A stretch of DNA of 64,000 bases from Salsuginibacillus kocurii DSM 18087 (lineage in GTDB: Bacteria; Bacillota; Bacilli; Bacillales; Marinococcaceae): contig NZ_KB898623.1 of the NCBI RefSeq assembly GCF_000377705.1, positions 650,684 to 714,683 of the forward strand, written 5' to 3'. Within the stretch, counting starts at the first letter, position 1. Every line of letters starts with the position of its first letter. Below, one piece after another: positions 29,720 to 38,682 of the stretch. Made by a program: the position numbers and the translations under genes. The notes under the pieces were generated by a model. That model made no database searches and was not told the origin of the DNA. It was given only the letters and a program-made list of their open reading frames with translations.

Positions 29720-29864
29720 ATAGGGACCTCCTCAATGAGCTATTTCTACGTTGTGCAATATCAAGATAATTAAACCGCTACGTAGTATAGCAAGGGGATA
29801 AAAGGAAGTAAATAACAGCTGATTGACGCGTTACCTTGTTAAATCATGCATGCTCGTTTTGTCA

Positions 29865-29892
29865 TTAAAAAAGCAGCCATTTCTGGCCGCTT
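29865..29892 (-). terminator. Intrinsic terminator of prfB
   Basis: AAGCGGCCA-GAAA-TGGCTGCTT stem on the minus strand followed by TTTTTAATG. Confidence 0.85.
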
Positions 29893-29904
29893 CATCTTTG
29901 TCAA

Positions 29905-31003
29905 TTATCTATCCATCGCTGAACGTAAGTAAGCATCAATAAAACCATTAAGGGCTCCGTCCATCACAGCCGAGGTGTTGCCGACTTCGTGGTTGGTACG
30001 ATGATCTTTCACCATATTATATGGATGGAAAACGTACGAGCGGATCTGATTGCCCCAGGCGATTTCTCCCTGATCCCCGCGCAAGTCATCAATTTCCTGC
30101 TGCTGTTTTTCAATCTCCAACTGATATAAACGGGCCTTCAGCATCTTCATAGCCTGCTCGCGGTTTTTGATTTGCGAACGCTCGTTTTGACACTGTACGA
30201 TTACTCCGGTCGGCTCATGGGTGATCCGCACCGCTGAATCTGTCGTGTTAATATGCTGGCCACCGGCGCCACTTGCCCGGTACGTGTCAATCTTTAAGTC
30301 TTCCGTGTTGATGTCAATATCAACATCATCATCTAGCTCTGGAAGTACATCACAAGAGGCAAACGACGTATGCCTACGCCCGGAAGAATCAAACGGTGAA
30401 ATTCGCACAAGCCGGTGCACACCTTTCTCCGCTTTCAAATAACCGTAGGCGTTATGGCCTTTAATCATAAGCGTTACACTTTTTACGCCCGCTTCATCCC
30501 CCGGCAAATAATCAAGGGTCTCGACTTTAAAGCCGCGCCATTCAGCCCAACGCGTATACATGCGCAAAAGCATGGAAGCCCAGTCCTGGCTTTCCGTACC
30601 ACCAGCACCTGGATGAATTTCTAAAATTGCATTCTTTTTGTCATATGGCTGATTTAAAAGAATTTCGAGTTCGAAGTTATTAATGCGCTGCGCCAGTTCT
30701 TTTACTCCAGGCTCCAGCTCTTCCTTTAGCCCTTCATCTTCTGCTGCCAATTCAAACGTCACTTCTAAGTTATCAAGCTCTTCTTCCAGCCCTTTAAGGC
30801 CGTTGACGAGCTCTTTTAAGCCATTTGTTTCTTGAATCACTTCATGAGACTGAGCTTGATCATCCCAGAAGCCTGGTTCTGTCATTTTCTGCTCTAATTC
30901 AGCGATGCGGTCCTCTTTCGCTTCGACGTCAAAGAGACCCCCTAAAGTCCGCTAATCGCTTAGCCATGCTCTCAAGTTCATGCCTGATATCCGCTTGATC
31001 CAT
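29905..31003 (-). CDS. prfB: Peptide chain release factor 2, with programmed +1 frameshift
   Basis: RF2 recognises UGA and UAA. The gene is in two frames: codons 1-24 (31003 down to 30932, beginning [20 protein letters not shown]) end at an in-frame TGA (30931-30929); skipping base 30931 joins CTT to GAC and continues to 29905, giving about 365 residues, the normal RF2 length. The GGQ loop ([14 protein letters not shown]) and the SPF tripeptide ([15 protein letters not shown]) are present. This is an autoregulated intact gene, not a pseudogene. The ATG has an AGGAGT site. Confidence 0.96.
30929..30943 (-). promoter_or_regulatory. prfB programmed frameshift site
   Basis: AGGGGG (internal Shine-Dalgarno-like) followed by TCTCTTTGAC on the minus strand: the canonical CTT-TGA-C slippery stop that lets RF2 limit its own synthesis. 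Confidence 0.95.
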
Positions 31004-31225
31004 GTGAAACACTCCTACTTCTTTTTCTGAGGCTGTTTTCTAAATTTTTTCTTTTAAAGAAAAGCTAGTAGCGGCCATTCCCGGGACAGGAGCGGGCGTT
31101 GTCCGGCGTACGCTTTCTGCGGGCAATGGTTCAGTCTTCTCGGGAAGGGCTGCCCTAACAGAAGGCTGTTTTCGTTGTTCCACCGCTTAGCCGAGCAATG
31201 AATTAGGATCAGCTCACCACTAGCC

Positions 31226-31256
31226 AAAGAAAGTCAGCCTTCTGCTGACTTTCTTT
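31226..31256 (-). terminator. Terminator hairpin downstream of secA
   Basis: Perfect 13-bp stem AAAGAAAGTCAGC / GCTGACTTTCTTT with five-base loop; a short T-rich tail on either strand. The 31060-31180 stretch beside it is GC-rich and contains ACGCTTTCTGCGGGC, similar to the degenerate repeat at 42.8 kb. Confidence 0.75.
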
Positions 31257-31264
31257 GTATCATG

Positions 31265-33790
31265 CTACGAGCCGCAGCACTGCTTATATTTTTTCCCGCT
31301 TCCGCACGGGCACGGGTCATTGCGTTTAGCAATGGACGAACGCTGAATCGGCTGGCGTTTTTTATTCTTTTCTCGTTTCTTGTCTGTATTGTTGCCGTGG
31401 TTCGCTTCTTCATCTTCCGAGACTTTTTCCCGCTTTACTTCTTCGGTAATGGTCGCTTTCATGACGTACGTGGAGACTTCTTCTTCAATGGAAGCAACCA
31501 TCTCTTCAAACATGTTGTATCCTTCAAATTGATAATCCCGAAGCGGGTTGCTCTGTCCATACGCACGCAAGTGGATCCCCTGACGGAGTTGGTCCATCTG
31601 GTCGATATGGTGCATCCATTTGCGGTCTACCGTGCGCAGCATGATTACTTTTTCGAATTCACGCATCTTCTCAGCGCCGATTTCTTCTTCTTTTGCTTTA
31701 TAATTAGCTTTGACCTTTTCCTTGATCAGTTCTTTCATTTCTTCAGGGTCCTTGCCGCGTAAATCAGCCACTTCAACATCGCCTTCGTGAAGCACGTTTC
31801 CATTCAAGTAATTAACAATCGCTTCAAGGTCCCAATCTTCTTCCACTTCTTCATCCGGCGTATGTGCAGCAACACTGCTGTCCACGACACTATTCATCAT
31901 ACGCAGGACAATTTCGCTTAAGTCCTCAGACTCAAGTACTTCCATGCGTTGAGCATAGATAATATCACGCTGCTCCCGCATGACATCGTCATATTGAAGA
32001 ATCTGCTTCCGGGCATCAAAGTTATGGCCTTCCACACGCTTCTGGGCTTGTTCTACCGCACGGCTGACAAGACGGCTTTCAATCGGCTGATCTTCTTCCA
32101 TGCCGAGCTTGTTCATCATGTTTGACATATTGTCTGAACCGAAACGCTTCATAAGATCGTCTTCCATAGCAAGATAGAACTGAGAAGCACCCGGGTCACC
32201 CTGACGTCCAGAACGACCGCGCAACTGATTATCAATGCGGCGGCTTTCATGGCGTTCCGTACCGAGGACAAACAATCCACCAAGTTCAACGACGCCATCA
32301 CCTAGTTTAATGTCCGTTCCGCGTCCGGCCATATTGGTCGCAATCGTGACCGCGCCTTTTTCGCCCGCATTTTCAATAATCTTAGCTTCATTCTCATGAT
32401 TCTTCGCATTGAGAACACTATGTGGAATCCGGCGCTTTTTCAGCATTTGCGAAACGAGCTCAGACGTTTCCACACTGGCTGTACCGACAAGTACAGGTTG
32501 TCCTTTTTGATGAAGCTCTTCGATATGATTGGCAGCAGCCTTGAATTTACCTTCCTGGGATTTGTAAATTAAATCAGGCTTGTCTTCACGAATGATCGGT
32601 TCGTTGGTTGGAATCGCTGTTACGTTCATCGCGTAAATGTTTTGGAACTCTTCTTCCTCGGTCTTCGCAGTACCAGTCATGCCGGCAAGTTTGTCGTACA
32701 TGCGGAAAAAGTTCTGGAACGTAATCGAAGCAAGTGTCATGCTTTCTTTTTGGATCGGCAACCCTTCTTTAGCTTCGATGGCCTGATGAAGCCCGTCTCC
32801 GTAGCGGCGTCCTTTCATGAGGCGGCCGGTAAACTGGTCAACGATAACGACTTCGCCGTCTTCGACCACGTATTCGGTATCACGCAGCATCGTATGATGG
32901 GCTTTCAGCGCCTGGTTTACGTGGTGCGTAATCTGCACGTTGTCCTGGTCAAACAGGTTATCAATTTGGAAAAATTGTTCCGTTTTAGTGACACCGTCCT
33001 CAGTAAGCTGGACGTTGTTTCGCTTTTCATCAATGGTAAAGTCCGTATCTTGAATCATATGACGGACAAGCTGGTCGGCATAGCCGTACAGCTTGGTCGA
33101 CTGTTGGACAGAGCCGGATATGACGAGAGGCGTTCGGGCTTCATCAATCAAGATGGAGTCCACTTCGTCGACGACGGCGAAATGAAGTTTGCGCTGCACC
33201 ATCTTTTCTTTATAAAGAACCATGTTGTCACGCAAGTAGTCAAAGCCGAATTCGTTATTTGTTCCGTACGTGACGTCGCAGTTGTAGGCTTCGCGCTTTT
33301 CGTCTTTGGACATGCCTTTTTGGTTGAGGCCGACGGTGAGGCCAAGGAAAGTGTAGAGTTTGCCCATTTCGGTGCTGTCACGGCGAGCGAGGTAGTCGTT
33401 TACGGTAACGACGTGAACGCCTTTGCCGGTGATCGCGTTTAAGTAGACAGGCATGGTTGCGACTAACGTCTTCCCTTCACCGGTTTTCATTTCGGCGATT
33501 TCGCCGCGGTGGAGAGCGATAGCCCCGATGATCTGCACGTGGTACGGATCAAGGCCAAGCACGCGGCGCGCGCCTTCGCATACGACGGCATAGGCTTCCG
33601 GCAGAAGGTCCTCTAGCTTTTCACCGTTTTGATATCGTTCCTTGAACTCTTCCGTTTTCTGGCGCAGGCCGTCATCCGAGAGCTTGCGCATATCGTTTTC
33701 ATAAGATTTCACCGCTTCTGCATTCTTTTCCATCTTTTTAACAACACGTTGGTCTGTATCTCCAATGACTTTTTTCAATAAGCCGATCAT
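31265..33790 (-). CDS. secA: SecA preprotein translocase ATPase
   Basis: Motor that pushes unfolded preproteins through SecYEG. 841 residues from the ATG of [11 protein letters not shown], the same length as B. subtilis SecA. Walker [24 protein letters not shown], the [10 protein letters not shown] helicase motif, [10 protein letters not shown] arginine-finger region, and the C-terminal zinc/SecB-binding [16 protein letters not shown]. The frame is open 35 codons upstream, but those codons are not conserved; the GAGAGG ribosome-binding site is unusually far (about 14 bases) from the chosen ATG. Confidence 0.97.
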   Translation of the reverse strand: MIGLLKKVIGDTDQRVVKKMEKNAEAVKSYENDMRKLSDDGLRQKTEEFKERYQNGEKLEDLLPEAYAVVCEGARRVLGLDPYHVQIIGAIALHRGEIAEMKTGEGKTLVATMPVYLNAITGKGVHVVTVNDYLARRDSTEMGKLYTFLGLTVGLNQKGMSKDEKREAYNCDVTYGTNNEFGFDYLRDNMVLYKEKMVQRKLHFAVVDEVDSILIDEARTPLVISGSVQQSTKLYGYADQLVRHMIQDTDFTIDEKRNNVQLTEDGVTKTEQFFQIDNLFDQDNVQITHHVNQALKAHHTMLRDTEYVVEDGEVVIVDQFTGRLMKGRRYGDGLHQAIEAKEGLPIQKESMTLASITFQNFFRMYDKLAGMTGTAKTEEEEFQNIYAMNVTAIPTNEPIIREDKPDLIYKSQEGKFKAAANHIEELHQKGQPVLVGTASVETSELVSQMLKKRRIPHSVLNAKNHENEAKIIENAGEKGAVTIATNMAGRGTDIKLGDGVVELGGLFVLGTERHESRRIDNQLRGRSGRQGDPGASQFYLAMEDDLMKRFGSDNMSNMMNKLGMEEDQPIESRLVSRAVEQAQKRVEGHNFDARKQILQYDDVMREQRDIIYAQRMEVLESEDLSEIVLRMMNSVVDSSVAAHTPDEEVEEDWDLEAIVNYLNGNVLHEGDVEVADLRGKDPEEMKELIKEKVKANYKAKEEEIGAEKMREFEKVIMLRTVDRKWMHHIDQMDQLRQGIHLRAYGQSNPLRDYQFEGYNMFEEMVASIEEEVSTYVMKATITEEVKREKVSEDEEANHGNNTDKKREKNKKRQPIQRSSIAKRNDPCPCGSGKKYKQCCGS

Positions 33791-34089
33791 CTTACTATCA
33801 TCGTCCTCTCTCATCTGAGTAGGTCGCCTATTTTTTGACGAGCGAACTTTCGTCACAATTACTTTCATTTTATCAAGTTGTCCTGACGGATACAAGAAAA
33901 GCCTAGAAAGAGGGGAAACGCCCTATTAGAAGGTGAAAGCGAAGGTGACGAAACCAACACAGATAATTTTATAGCTTGTCTTGATGATTTTTCACATCTT
34001 GAGCGGAGGGCATACTATACATTCCTCTCCACCTTTAGTGATGCGACACTGTACTCAGAATGTGGAATTCACGGACTAAGTGTAGATCA

Positions 34090-34228
34090 TCACTGCGCAT
34101 GGCCGGGGCGTGATTGTTAAGAAACGGCCAAGACTGTGCAAACTCGGAACGGCACTACGCAACAAGTCCGCAAAACTGCGCAACCAGCGCATTTCACTAC
34201 GCAAACTGGGTGCGGCACTGCGCAACCA
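34090..34228 (-). repeat. 21-bp-period array, about 7 units (core GTTGCGCAGTG on minus strand)
   Basis: ACT of the plus-strand core ACTRYGCAAM falls at 34092, 34113 (degenerate), 34133, 34154, 34175, 34196 and 34217, so spacings are 21, 20, 21, 21, 21 and 21. Spacers between cores are unrelated. The core is the reverse complement of that in the arrays at 35.7 and 38.1-38.6 kb, so this array is inverted relative to them. Confidence 0.8.
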
Positions 34229-34251
34229 AATTACTATAGAACTAGTAAAGG

Positions 34252-34276
34252 AACGGGCAGCAACCCGTTCCTTTCA
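34252..34276 (-). terminator. Intrinsic terminator of hpf
   Basis: GGAACGGG / CCCGTTCC stem (34252-34273) with short T tail on both strands. Confidence 0.7.
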
Positions 34277-34314
34277 GCGTTTCATTTTCAATTACTTAAC
34301 CTCGTAAAGCCGAA

Positions 34315-34893
34315 TCAAGATTCCGGCTCAATCAAGCCGTAGCGGCCGTCTTTTCGTTTGTAAACGACTCGCGTATCACCATTTACGTCATCAGAGAAGA
34401 CGAAGAAATTGTGGCCAAGCATGTCCATTTGCAACACCGCTTCCTCAGCGTCCATCGGCTTTAGATCAAAACGCTTCGTGCGCACAATATCAATTGAATC
34501 CTCGTTCTCCTCGATGCCTGTATCTTCATCGAAGTTCACATCATTTAATTCTTCAATGTTATCTCGAAATGTCTGCTTTGCTTCGCCATTTTGCTGGCGG
34601 AACTTGCGATTGACCCGTGTTTTGTGCTTGCGGATCTGACGTTCTAATTTTTCAACTACTTGATCAATGGCTGCATACATATCAGTATGTGTTTCTTCAG
34701 CTCGGAGAAGAAGCTGAGACATTGGAATTGTTACCTCGATACTTTGATCGATATTCAGCACCTGCATTTTCACATAGACATCAGCTGTAGGAGCTGTATC
34801 GAAATATCTCTCTAACTTACTGACCTTTTTCTCCACATAATCCCGGAGAGCATCAGTAATTTCCAAATTCTCGCCTCGGATGTTGTAATTCAT
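34315..34893 (-). CDS. hpf: Long-form ribosome hibernation promoting factor
   Basis: Binds the 30S decoding region and dimerises ribosomes into 100S particles in stationary phase. 192 residues: N-terminal S30AE domain (MNYNIRGENLEITDALRDYV to about 100), acidic linker (about 115-135), C-terminal dimerisation domain with RTKRFDLKPMDAEEAVLQM and GHNFFVF. The ATG at 34893 has GGAGG seven bases upstream; a TTG one codon earlier is less likely. In B. subtilis this gene (yvyD) also sits between secA and fliT. Confidence 0.96.
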   Translation of the reverse strand: MNYNIRGENLEITDALRDYVEKKVSKLERYFDTAPTADVYVKMQVLNIDQSIEVTIPMSQLLLRAEETHTDMYAAIDQVVEKLERQIRKHKTRVNRKFRQQNGEAKQTFRDNIEELNDVNFDEDTGIEENEDSIDIVRTKRFDLKPMDAEEAVLQMDMLGHNFFVFSDDVNGDTRVVYKRKDGRYGLIEPES

Positions 34894-34918
34894 CAAAACT
34901 CCTCCTTTCGTGTATGTA

Positions 34919-34954
34919 TTATTCTCTATTCCTGTTTCAAACTCCTTCTCAAAC
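34919..34954 (-). promoter_or_regulatory. Overlapping sigma-H / sigma-B-like promoter of hpf
   Basis: Minus strand GAAGGAGTT (34940-34948), 12 bases, AGAGAATAA (34919-34927): good fit to sigma-H. GTTTGA (34949-34954), 16 bases, GGAATA (34927-34932) resembles sigma-B. B. subtilis yvyD is known to use both sigma factors. Confidence 0.6.
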
Positions 34955-35143
34955 GAGCATTTTCATTAAAAATGTGAAAGATTCTCGTTGGCATCGACTT
35001 AATTTACCTAGTAGAACAGTTTGGTATACTCCCGCCCGCCAGGACCCTATGCCATTTTAGAAATGCTCACACTACCCTCCTCATTTCAATTCTTATATTG
35101 AAACTAACAGAATATTCATACTTTTAAAATGAGAAAAATTAAC

Positions 35144-35183
35144 AAAATCCCCGTAGCGCTGATGAAACAGCACTAAGAGGATT
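35144..35183 (-). terminator. Terminator of the cold-shock gene
   Basis: Nested stems AAATCC/GGATTT and AGTGCTG/CAGCGCT (one wobble), followed on the minus strand by TTGTTAATTTTTC. Confidence 0.65.
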
Positions 35184-35205
35184 TAAATGTTTTAACGTCA
35201 TTGAT

Positions 35206-35403
35206 TTAAATTTTATTAACGTTAGCCGCTTGAGGTCCACGGTCACCTTCGACAATTTCAAACTCCACATTTTCCCCATCTTCAAGCGATTTAAAACCTT
35301 CCGAATTAATCGCCGAAAAATGAACGAATACGTCATCCCCTTCCTCACGTTCGATAAATCCAAAACCTTTTTCGTTGTTAAACCATTTCACTTTCCCTTG
35401 CAT
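35206..35403 (-). CDS. Cold-shock protein (CspB/C/D family)
   Basis: 65-residue OB-fold single-stranded nucleic-acid chaperone. RNP1 KGFGFIE and RNP2 VFVHFSAI are intact, with the usual GPQAANV ending. ATG of [13 protein letters not shown] chosen with AAAGGAAG before it; the 13-codon upstream extension is non-conserved. Which of the several Csp paralogues it is cannot be told from this window. Confidence 0.95.
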   Translation of the reverse strand: MQGKVKWFNNEKGFGFIEREEGDDVFVHFSAINSEGFKSLEDGENVEFEIVEGDRGPQAANVNKI

Positions 35404-35716
35404 ACTCGTCTTCCTTTCACACATATACTTTTTGCAGCCCAAGGCTACACTTCAATCATAACCAAAAAATGTAATCGTTGCAACTTCCTGTATTCATAAA
35501 GAAAAGCGAACTCTTCTTTTAATAGGAACAGGCTCTTGCGCACCATGTACTTTTTTAGTTAAAAAGAAGTCTTATGAAGAGGAGAGAGACCTTCTCCTCC
35601 AAGACCTAGTTATAACCGACGTAGAAAGATATTATTCAGATGACGTGCGGCGTGTTTGAGGCGGGTGTGGTTTGAGATTGAGCTAAAGGGGGCACCTCCA
35701 GGCTGAAGATCATCTG

Positions 35717-35920
35717 GTTGTGGCGTGACTTCGACCTGTTGTGGCGTCGCGCGTGTTCGTTGTGGCGTGACTTCGACTTGTTGTGGCGTCGCGCGTGTTC
35801 GTTGTGGCGTGACTTCGACCTGTTGTGGCGTCGCGCGCGTTCGTTGTGGCGTGACTCTCTCCCTCAGTCCAGTGTGAATCCTGCCGAGTGCCGCGTCTCG
35901 CTCGCTTAGTGCGGTCTCAC
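35717..35920 (+). repeat. 21-bp-period array, about 9-10 units (core GTTGTGGCGTGAC)
   Basis: Cores start at 35717, 35738, 35759, 35780, 35801, 35822 and 35843, exactly 21 bp apart; weaker units follow near 35864, 35886 and 35908. Units alternate two spacer types (ttcgacct and gcgtgttc), making a 42-bp superrepeat, so this array looks recently expanded compared with those at 38 kb. Confidence 0.88.
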
Positions 35921-35983
35921 TCTCTGCCGATACCAGGTACCGGCGATTAGCCAGAGCGTCCCTCTTCCCCATCCTCCTTATGT

Positions 35984-36016
35984 AAAAAGCTCGCCGGGCA
36001 ATCGCGCGGCGAGCTT
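35984..36016 (-). terminator. Intrinsic terminator of the dehydrogenase gene
   Basis: Perfect 10-bp stem AAGCTCGCCG / CGGCGAGCTT (35987-35996, 36007-36016) and TTTTTAC on the minus strand. Confidence 0.9.
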
Positions 36017-36026
36017 CGTTCTTTCC

Positions 36027-37448
36027 TTACAATCCGACAGAAACGTATTTGGTTTCGAGGAAGGCTTCAATGCCTTCGTGGCCGCCTTCGCGATCGAGTC
36101 CGCTTTCTTTCATGCCGCCGAATGGTGCCTGCGCTGCAGATGGACGTCCGTCGTTCCAGCCGACGATGCCAAATTCAAGGGCTTCAGCCACCTTCATGCC
36201 GCGTTTCAGGTTATCAGTGAAAAAGTAAGCAGCTAAACCGTAGCGTGAATCGTTAGCAAGCTCAATTGCTTCCTCGTCCGTCTTCACCTTTTGAATGGGA
36301 GCAACCGGACCAAAGGTTTCTTCTTCCATAATGACCATGTCATGGTTAATATCGGCGAGTACGGTTGGCTCGTAGAAGTAGCCGCCATCTTGTTCGAAAC
36401 CGGAACCGCCCGTCTTTAGGGCCGCTCCTTGCTTCAAGGCGTCTTGAACGTGTCTATCTACTTTCTCAAAGCCGTCTTTATTAATGAGCGGCCCGAGATC
36501 CGCGTCCCCCTCTAATCCATCTCCTACCTTCAACTGAGAAGCGCGCTCGGTGAATTTTTCCACAAAATCCTCATAAATACGTTCTTGCACATAAATGCGG
36601 TTGCCGCAGACACATGTCTGGCCAGCGTTGCGAAACTTGGAAGCGATCGCGCCGTCAACAGCCTGTTCGATATCGGCGTCATCGAGGACGATGATCGGCG
36701 CGTGCCCGCCAAGTTCAAGCGAGAGCTTTTTCACATGCTCAGACGCCTGCTTCATCAACAGTTTCCCGACTTCGGTTGAGCCGGTGAATGTCACTTTTTT
36801 CACAGCTTCATGCTCCATAAAAGCGCCGCCAATTTCTGCAGCTTCACCGGTCACGATGTTGATGACCCCGTTCGGCACCTCTGCCTCCGCACAAAGCTCA
36901 GCAAAGCGAATCGCAGAAAGCGGCGTGTCTTCGGCCGGCTTCAACACAGCGGTACAACCAGCAGCAAGCGCTGGAGCAATTTTACGAGTTACCATCGCCA
37001 GTGGGAAATTCCACGGTGTAATCGCGCCTACAACTCCAACCGGCTGCTTCATCACCATAAACCGTTTGTCCTTCGAGTTAGAAGGAATCAAATCTCCATA
37101 CACCCGGCGTGCTTCTTCGGCGTACCATTCCAAAAATGAAGCCGCATACATAACTTCGCCTTTTGCTTCAGCAAGCGGCTTTCCCATCTCTTTTGTAACC
37201 AGTTCACCAAGCTCATCTTTATGCTCAAGCATGAGCTGCTGTAATTTCTTCAAATAGCCAGCGCGCTCCTCAGCCGTTTTCGCCGCCCATTTCGGAAAAG
37301 CTTCATGAGCAGCTTTAATCGCTTGATTCGTCTCGGTGCGTCCGCCATTGGCAGCGCTCCCCACTTTTTCTCCATTGGCCGGATTCAATACGTCAAAATT
37401 CTCCGGCGCTTCCAACCACGTGCCATTAATGTATAGTTGAGCATCCAT
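36027..37448 (-). CDS. gabD: NAD(P)-dependent aldehyde dehydrogenase, succinate-semialdehyde type
   Basis: Oxidises succinate semialdehyde to succinate (GABA degradation) if the GabD assignment is right; 473 residues. ALDH hallmarks: TPWNFPLAMVTRKIAPALAAG, coenzyme motif FTGSTEVG, general base Glu in LELGGHAP, catalytic Cys in GQTCVCG, and the C-terminal PFGGMKESGLDREGG typical of GabD-like enzymes. ATG at 37448 with GAGGTG six bases upstream. No gabT or regulator is adjacent, so substrate rests on family resemblance. It is an insertion relative to the B. subtilis order. Confidence 0.85.
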   Translation of the reverse strand: MDAQLYINGTWLEAPENFDVLNPANGEKVGSAANGGRTETNQAIKAAHEAFPKWAAKTAEERAGYLKKLQQLMLEHKDELGELVTKEMGKPLAEAKGEVMYAASFLEWYAEEARRVYGDLIPSNSKDKRFMVMKQPVGVVGAITPWNFPLAMVTRKIAPALAAGCTAVLKPAEDTPLSAIRFAELCAEAEVPNGVINIVTGEAAEIGGAFMEHEAVKKVTFTGSTEVGKLLMKQASEHVKKLSLELGGHAPIIVLDDADIEQAVDGAIASKFRNAGQTCVCGNRIYVQERIYEDFVEKFTERASQLKVGDGLEGDADLGPLINKDGFEKVDRHVQDALKQGAALKTGGSGFEQDGGYFYEPTVLADINHDMVIMEEETFGPVAPIQKVKTDEEAIELANDSRYGLAAYFFTDNLKRGMKVAEALEFGIVGWNDGRPSAAQAPFGGMKESGLDREGGHEGIEAFLETKYVSVGL

Positions 37449-37639
37449 ATTGATCACCTCTTTTTAGATAATTCGATATCTCCTTCCTATACCCTTTTTT
37501 TAAAAATACGAAGCTTTGAAATTAAGGACAATGTTCGGCAATATAATTAATTTGGGAAAAGAAAAGCCGGGACGCTGTTTCACTCATTACTCCTCCTCCG
37601 TGGTACGCTCACTTTGCAGGACTTCGCTGACAGGTTTTG

Positions 37640-38065
37640 TTATGTATCGCGGGAGTCCATCCAACCGTTGTGCTCCGACCCGTCTTCTTGGAAACGCGCC
37701 ACCGTTTGAAAAACGAGCACCTTCCAGCTTTGAAACACCGGCATCACTTCCCGCGAAATGAAAACCAGACGCTCTTCAGCCGATGTTAATTCAGTGATTT
37801 GTTGCGCTTTTTTAACCATTTCATCGAAGCGGAGCAACTGCTGTTCCGTTTCTTCTTCCAACGCAAAAATCGAACGCAACGTCATGTTCGACGCATCAAA
37901 CGGAACAAACCCAGCCATCATCTGCGTCAACAACCTGTCCCCTTCTTCAACAAACCCTTCACGGTAGAAGCCGACCACCGTGCTAATCCCTTCTTCCACT
38001 GTCTTTAACCAATCCTGGTACCGCAGCAAAAACTCCCGCTGCGCAACCGATAAATTCTCTGCCAT
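37640..38065 (-). CDS. Helical protein of unknown function next to fliT-fliS-fliD1
   Basis: About 141 residues, predicted all-helical, no signal or membrane segment. I do not recognise a family. It resembles the protein at 59434-59808: both have an R-L-(L/M) segment followed by M-(A/T)-G, and both end with a P-x(4)-W stretch (VMPVFQSWK versus LIPRLKKWQ). Both lie beside flagellar genes, so a flagellum-related chaperone or regulator is possible. The ATG at 38065 is nine bases after AAAGGAGG; an ATG three codons upstream abuts the site. Confidence 0.6.
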   Translation of the reverse strand: MAENLSVAQREFLLRYQDWLKTVEEGISTVVGFYREGFVEEGDRLLTQMMAGFVPFDASNMTLRSIFALEEETEQQLLRFDEMVKKAQQITELTSAEERLVFISREVMPVFQSWKVLVFQTVARFQEDGSEHNGWMDSRDT

Positions 38066-38144
38066 CACGCACATCCTCCTTTACTGTAACTATATCAAAC
38101 TTAGAGAAAAATGAGGAAGACAGGATTGAAGGAGGAACTGAGTG

Positions 38145-38346
38145 AGTGCGGCGTCATATTGATTTAGTGCTGAGTCACGCACGATGGGTGCGGCGTCACG
38201 TACTATTATTGCGCATGACGTTGACTCGTTGCGTAGTGACGCCAGTCCCTTGCACAGTCGCGCTCCCCCGGTTGCGCAGTGATTCATGCAACCTGTGCAG
38301 TCACGCTCTCTCGTTGTGCAGTGACACCTGACCCTTGCGCAGTAGC
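38145..38346 (+). repeat. 21-bp-period array, 10 units (core NTTGYGCAGTSAC)
   Basis: Cores at 38145, 38166, 38187, 38208, 38228, 38249, 38271, 38292, 38313 and 38334: spacings 21, 21, 21, 20, 21, 22, 21, 21, 21. The 8-base spacers show no similarity to each other. Same core family and orientation as 35717-35920 and 38457-38616. Confidence 0.85.
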
Positions 38347-38456
38347 GGCCCTCGAGTTGACCGTCCCCTTCTCCAAACCAAAATGACAAAAGACGTAAGG
38401 TGGCGCTGCGGACGCAGCGCTTCCAAATGCATTGTTATTACATGCAAGTTACCCCA

Positions 38457-38616
38457 GTTGTGGCGTCGCAGTCTTGAGTTGTTGCGTCGTTCCCCTTTCT
38501 TGTGGCGTCATCGCCTCTTGTTGTGGAGTCACTCGCCCTGCTTGTGGCGTGACTCCGGATAGTTGTGCAGTGACTCCCTAGACTTGTGGTGTCACGCCTC
38601 TCACTTGTTGCGTGAC
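38457..38616 (+). repeat. 21-bp-period array, 8 units (core STTGTGGCGTSAC)
   Basis: Cores at 38457, 38478, 38499, 38520, 38541, 38562, 38583 and 38604, every spacing exactly 21 bp. Core variation is concentrated at a few positions (K at 6, S/G at 7, M at 8), while the spacers differ completely. Confidence 0.9.
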
Positions 38617-38635
38617 ACCTATTCTCTTTCCCCAC

Positions 38636-38670
38636 CAAAAAACGCCGCGGTTTACTTCTCCGCAGCGTTT
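38636..38670 (-). terminator. Intrinsic terminator of fliD1-fliS-fliT
   Basis: AAACGCTGCGG / CCGCGGCGTTT stem on the minus strand followed by TTTGG. Confidence 0.8.
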
Positions 38671-38682
38671 CCATACTTCTAT

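Larger units (their letters stand above)
33791..34314. other. Intergenic region between hpf and secA
   Basis: About 520 bp. Contains the secA promoter region (not resolved), a 21-bp-period array (34090-34228) and the hpf terminator. Overlapping short open frames here are array artefacts. Confidence 0.6.
34894..35205. other. Intergenic region between cold-shock gene and hpf
   Basis: About 310 bp with the hpf promoter region and the cold-shock gene terminator; nothing else seen. Confidence 0.55.
35404..36026. other. Intergenic region upstream of the cold-shock gene
   Basis: About 620 bp. Holds the cold-shock 5' leader and promoter (not resolved), a 21-bp-period array and the dehydrogenase terminator. 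A 120-codon minus frame and a 63-codon plus frame both come from the array. Confidence 0.6.
38066..38682. other. Intergenic region with two 21-bp arrays upstream of the helical-protein gene
   Basis: About 620 bp almost filled by the two arrays (38145-38346 and 38457-38616), a perfect short hairpin GCGCTGCG/CGCAGCGC (38404-38421) between them, and the fliT terminator. No gene supported. Confidence 0.65.

Noticed and set aside
34110-34342. Plus-strand frames of 65-68 codons
   Set aside because: Lie on the array and run into the hpf terminator and 3' end; no ribosome-binding site.
35610-35972. 120-codon minus-strand frame with TPQ heptads
   Set aside because: Produced by the 21-bp array; plus-strand frame is open as well and no ribosome-binding site is seen.
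34090-38616. CRISPR array
   Set aside because: Units are 21 bp with about 13-bp degenerate cores and 8-bp spacers, far below CRISPR dimensions; no cas genes nearby.
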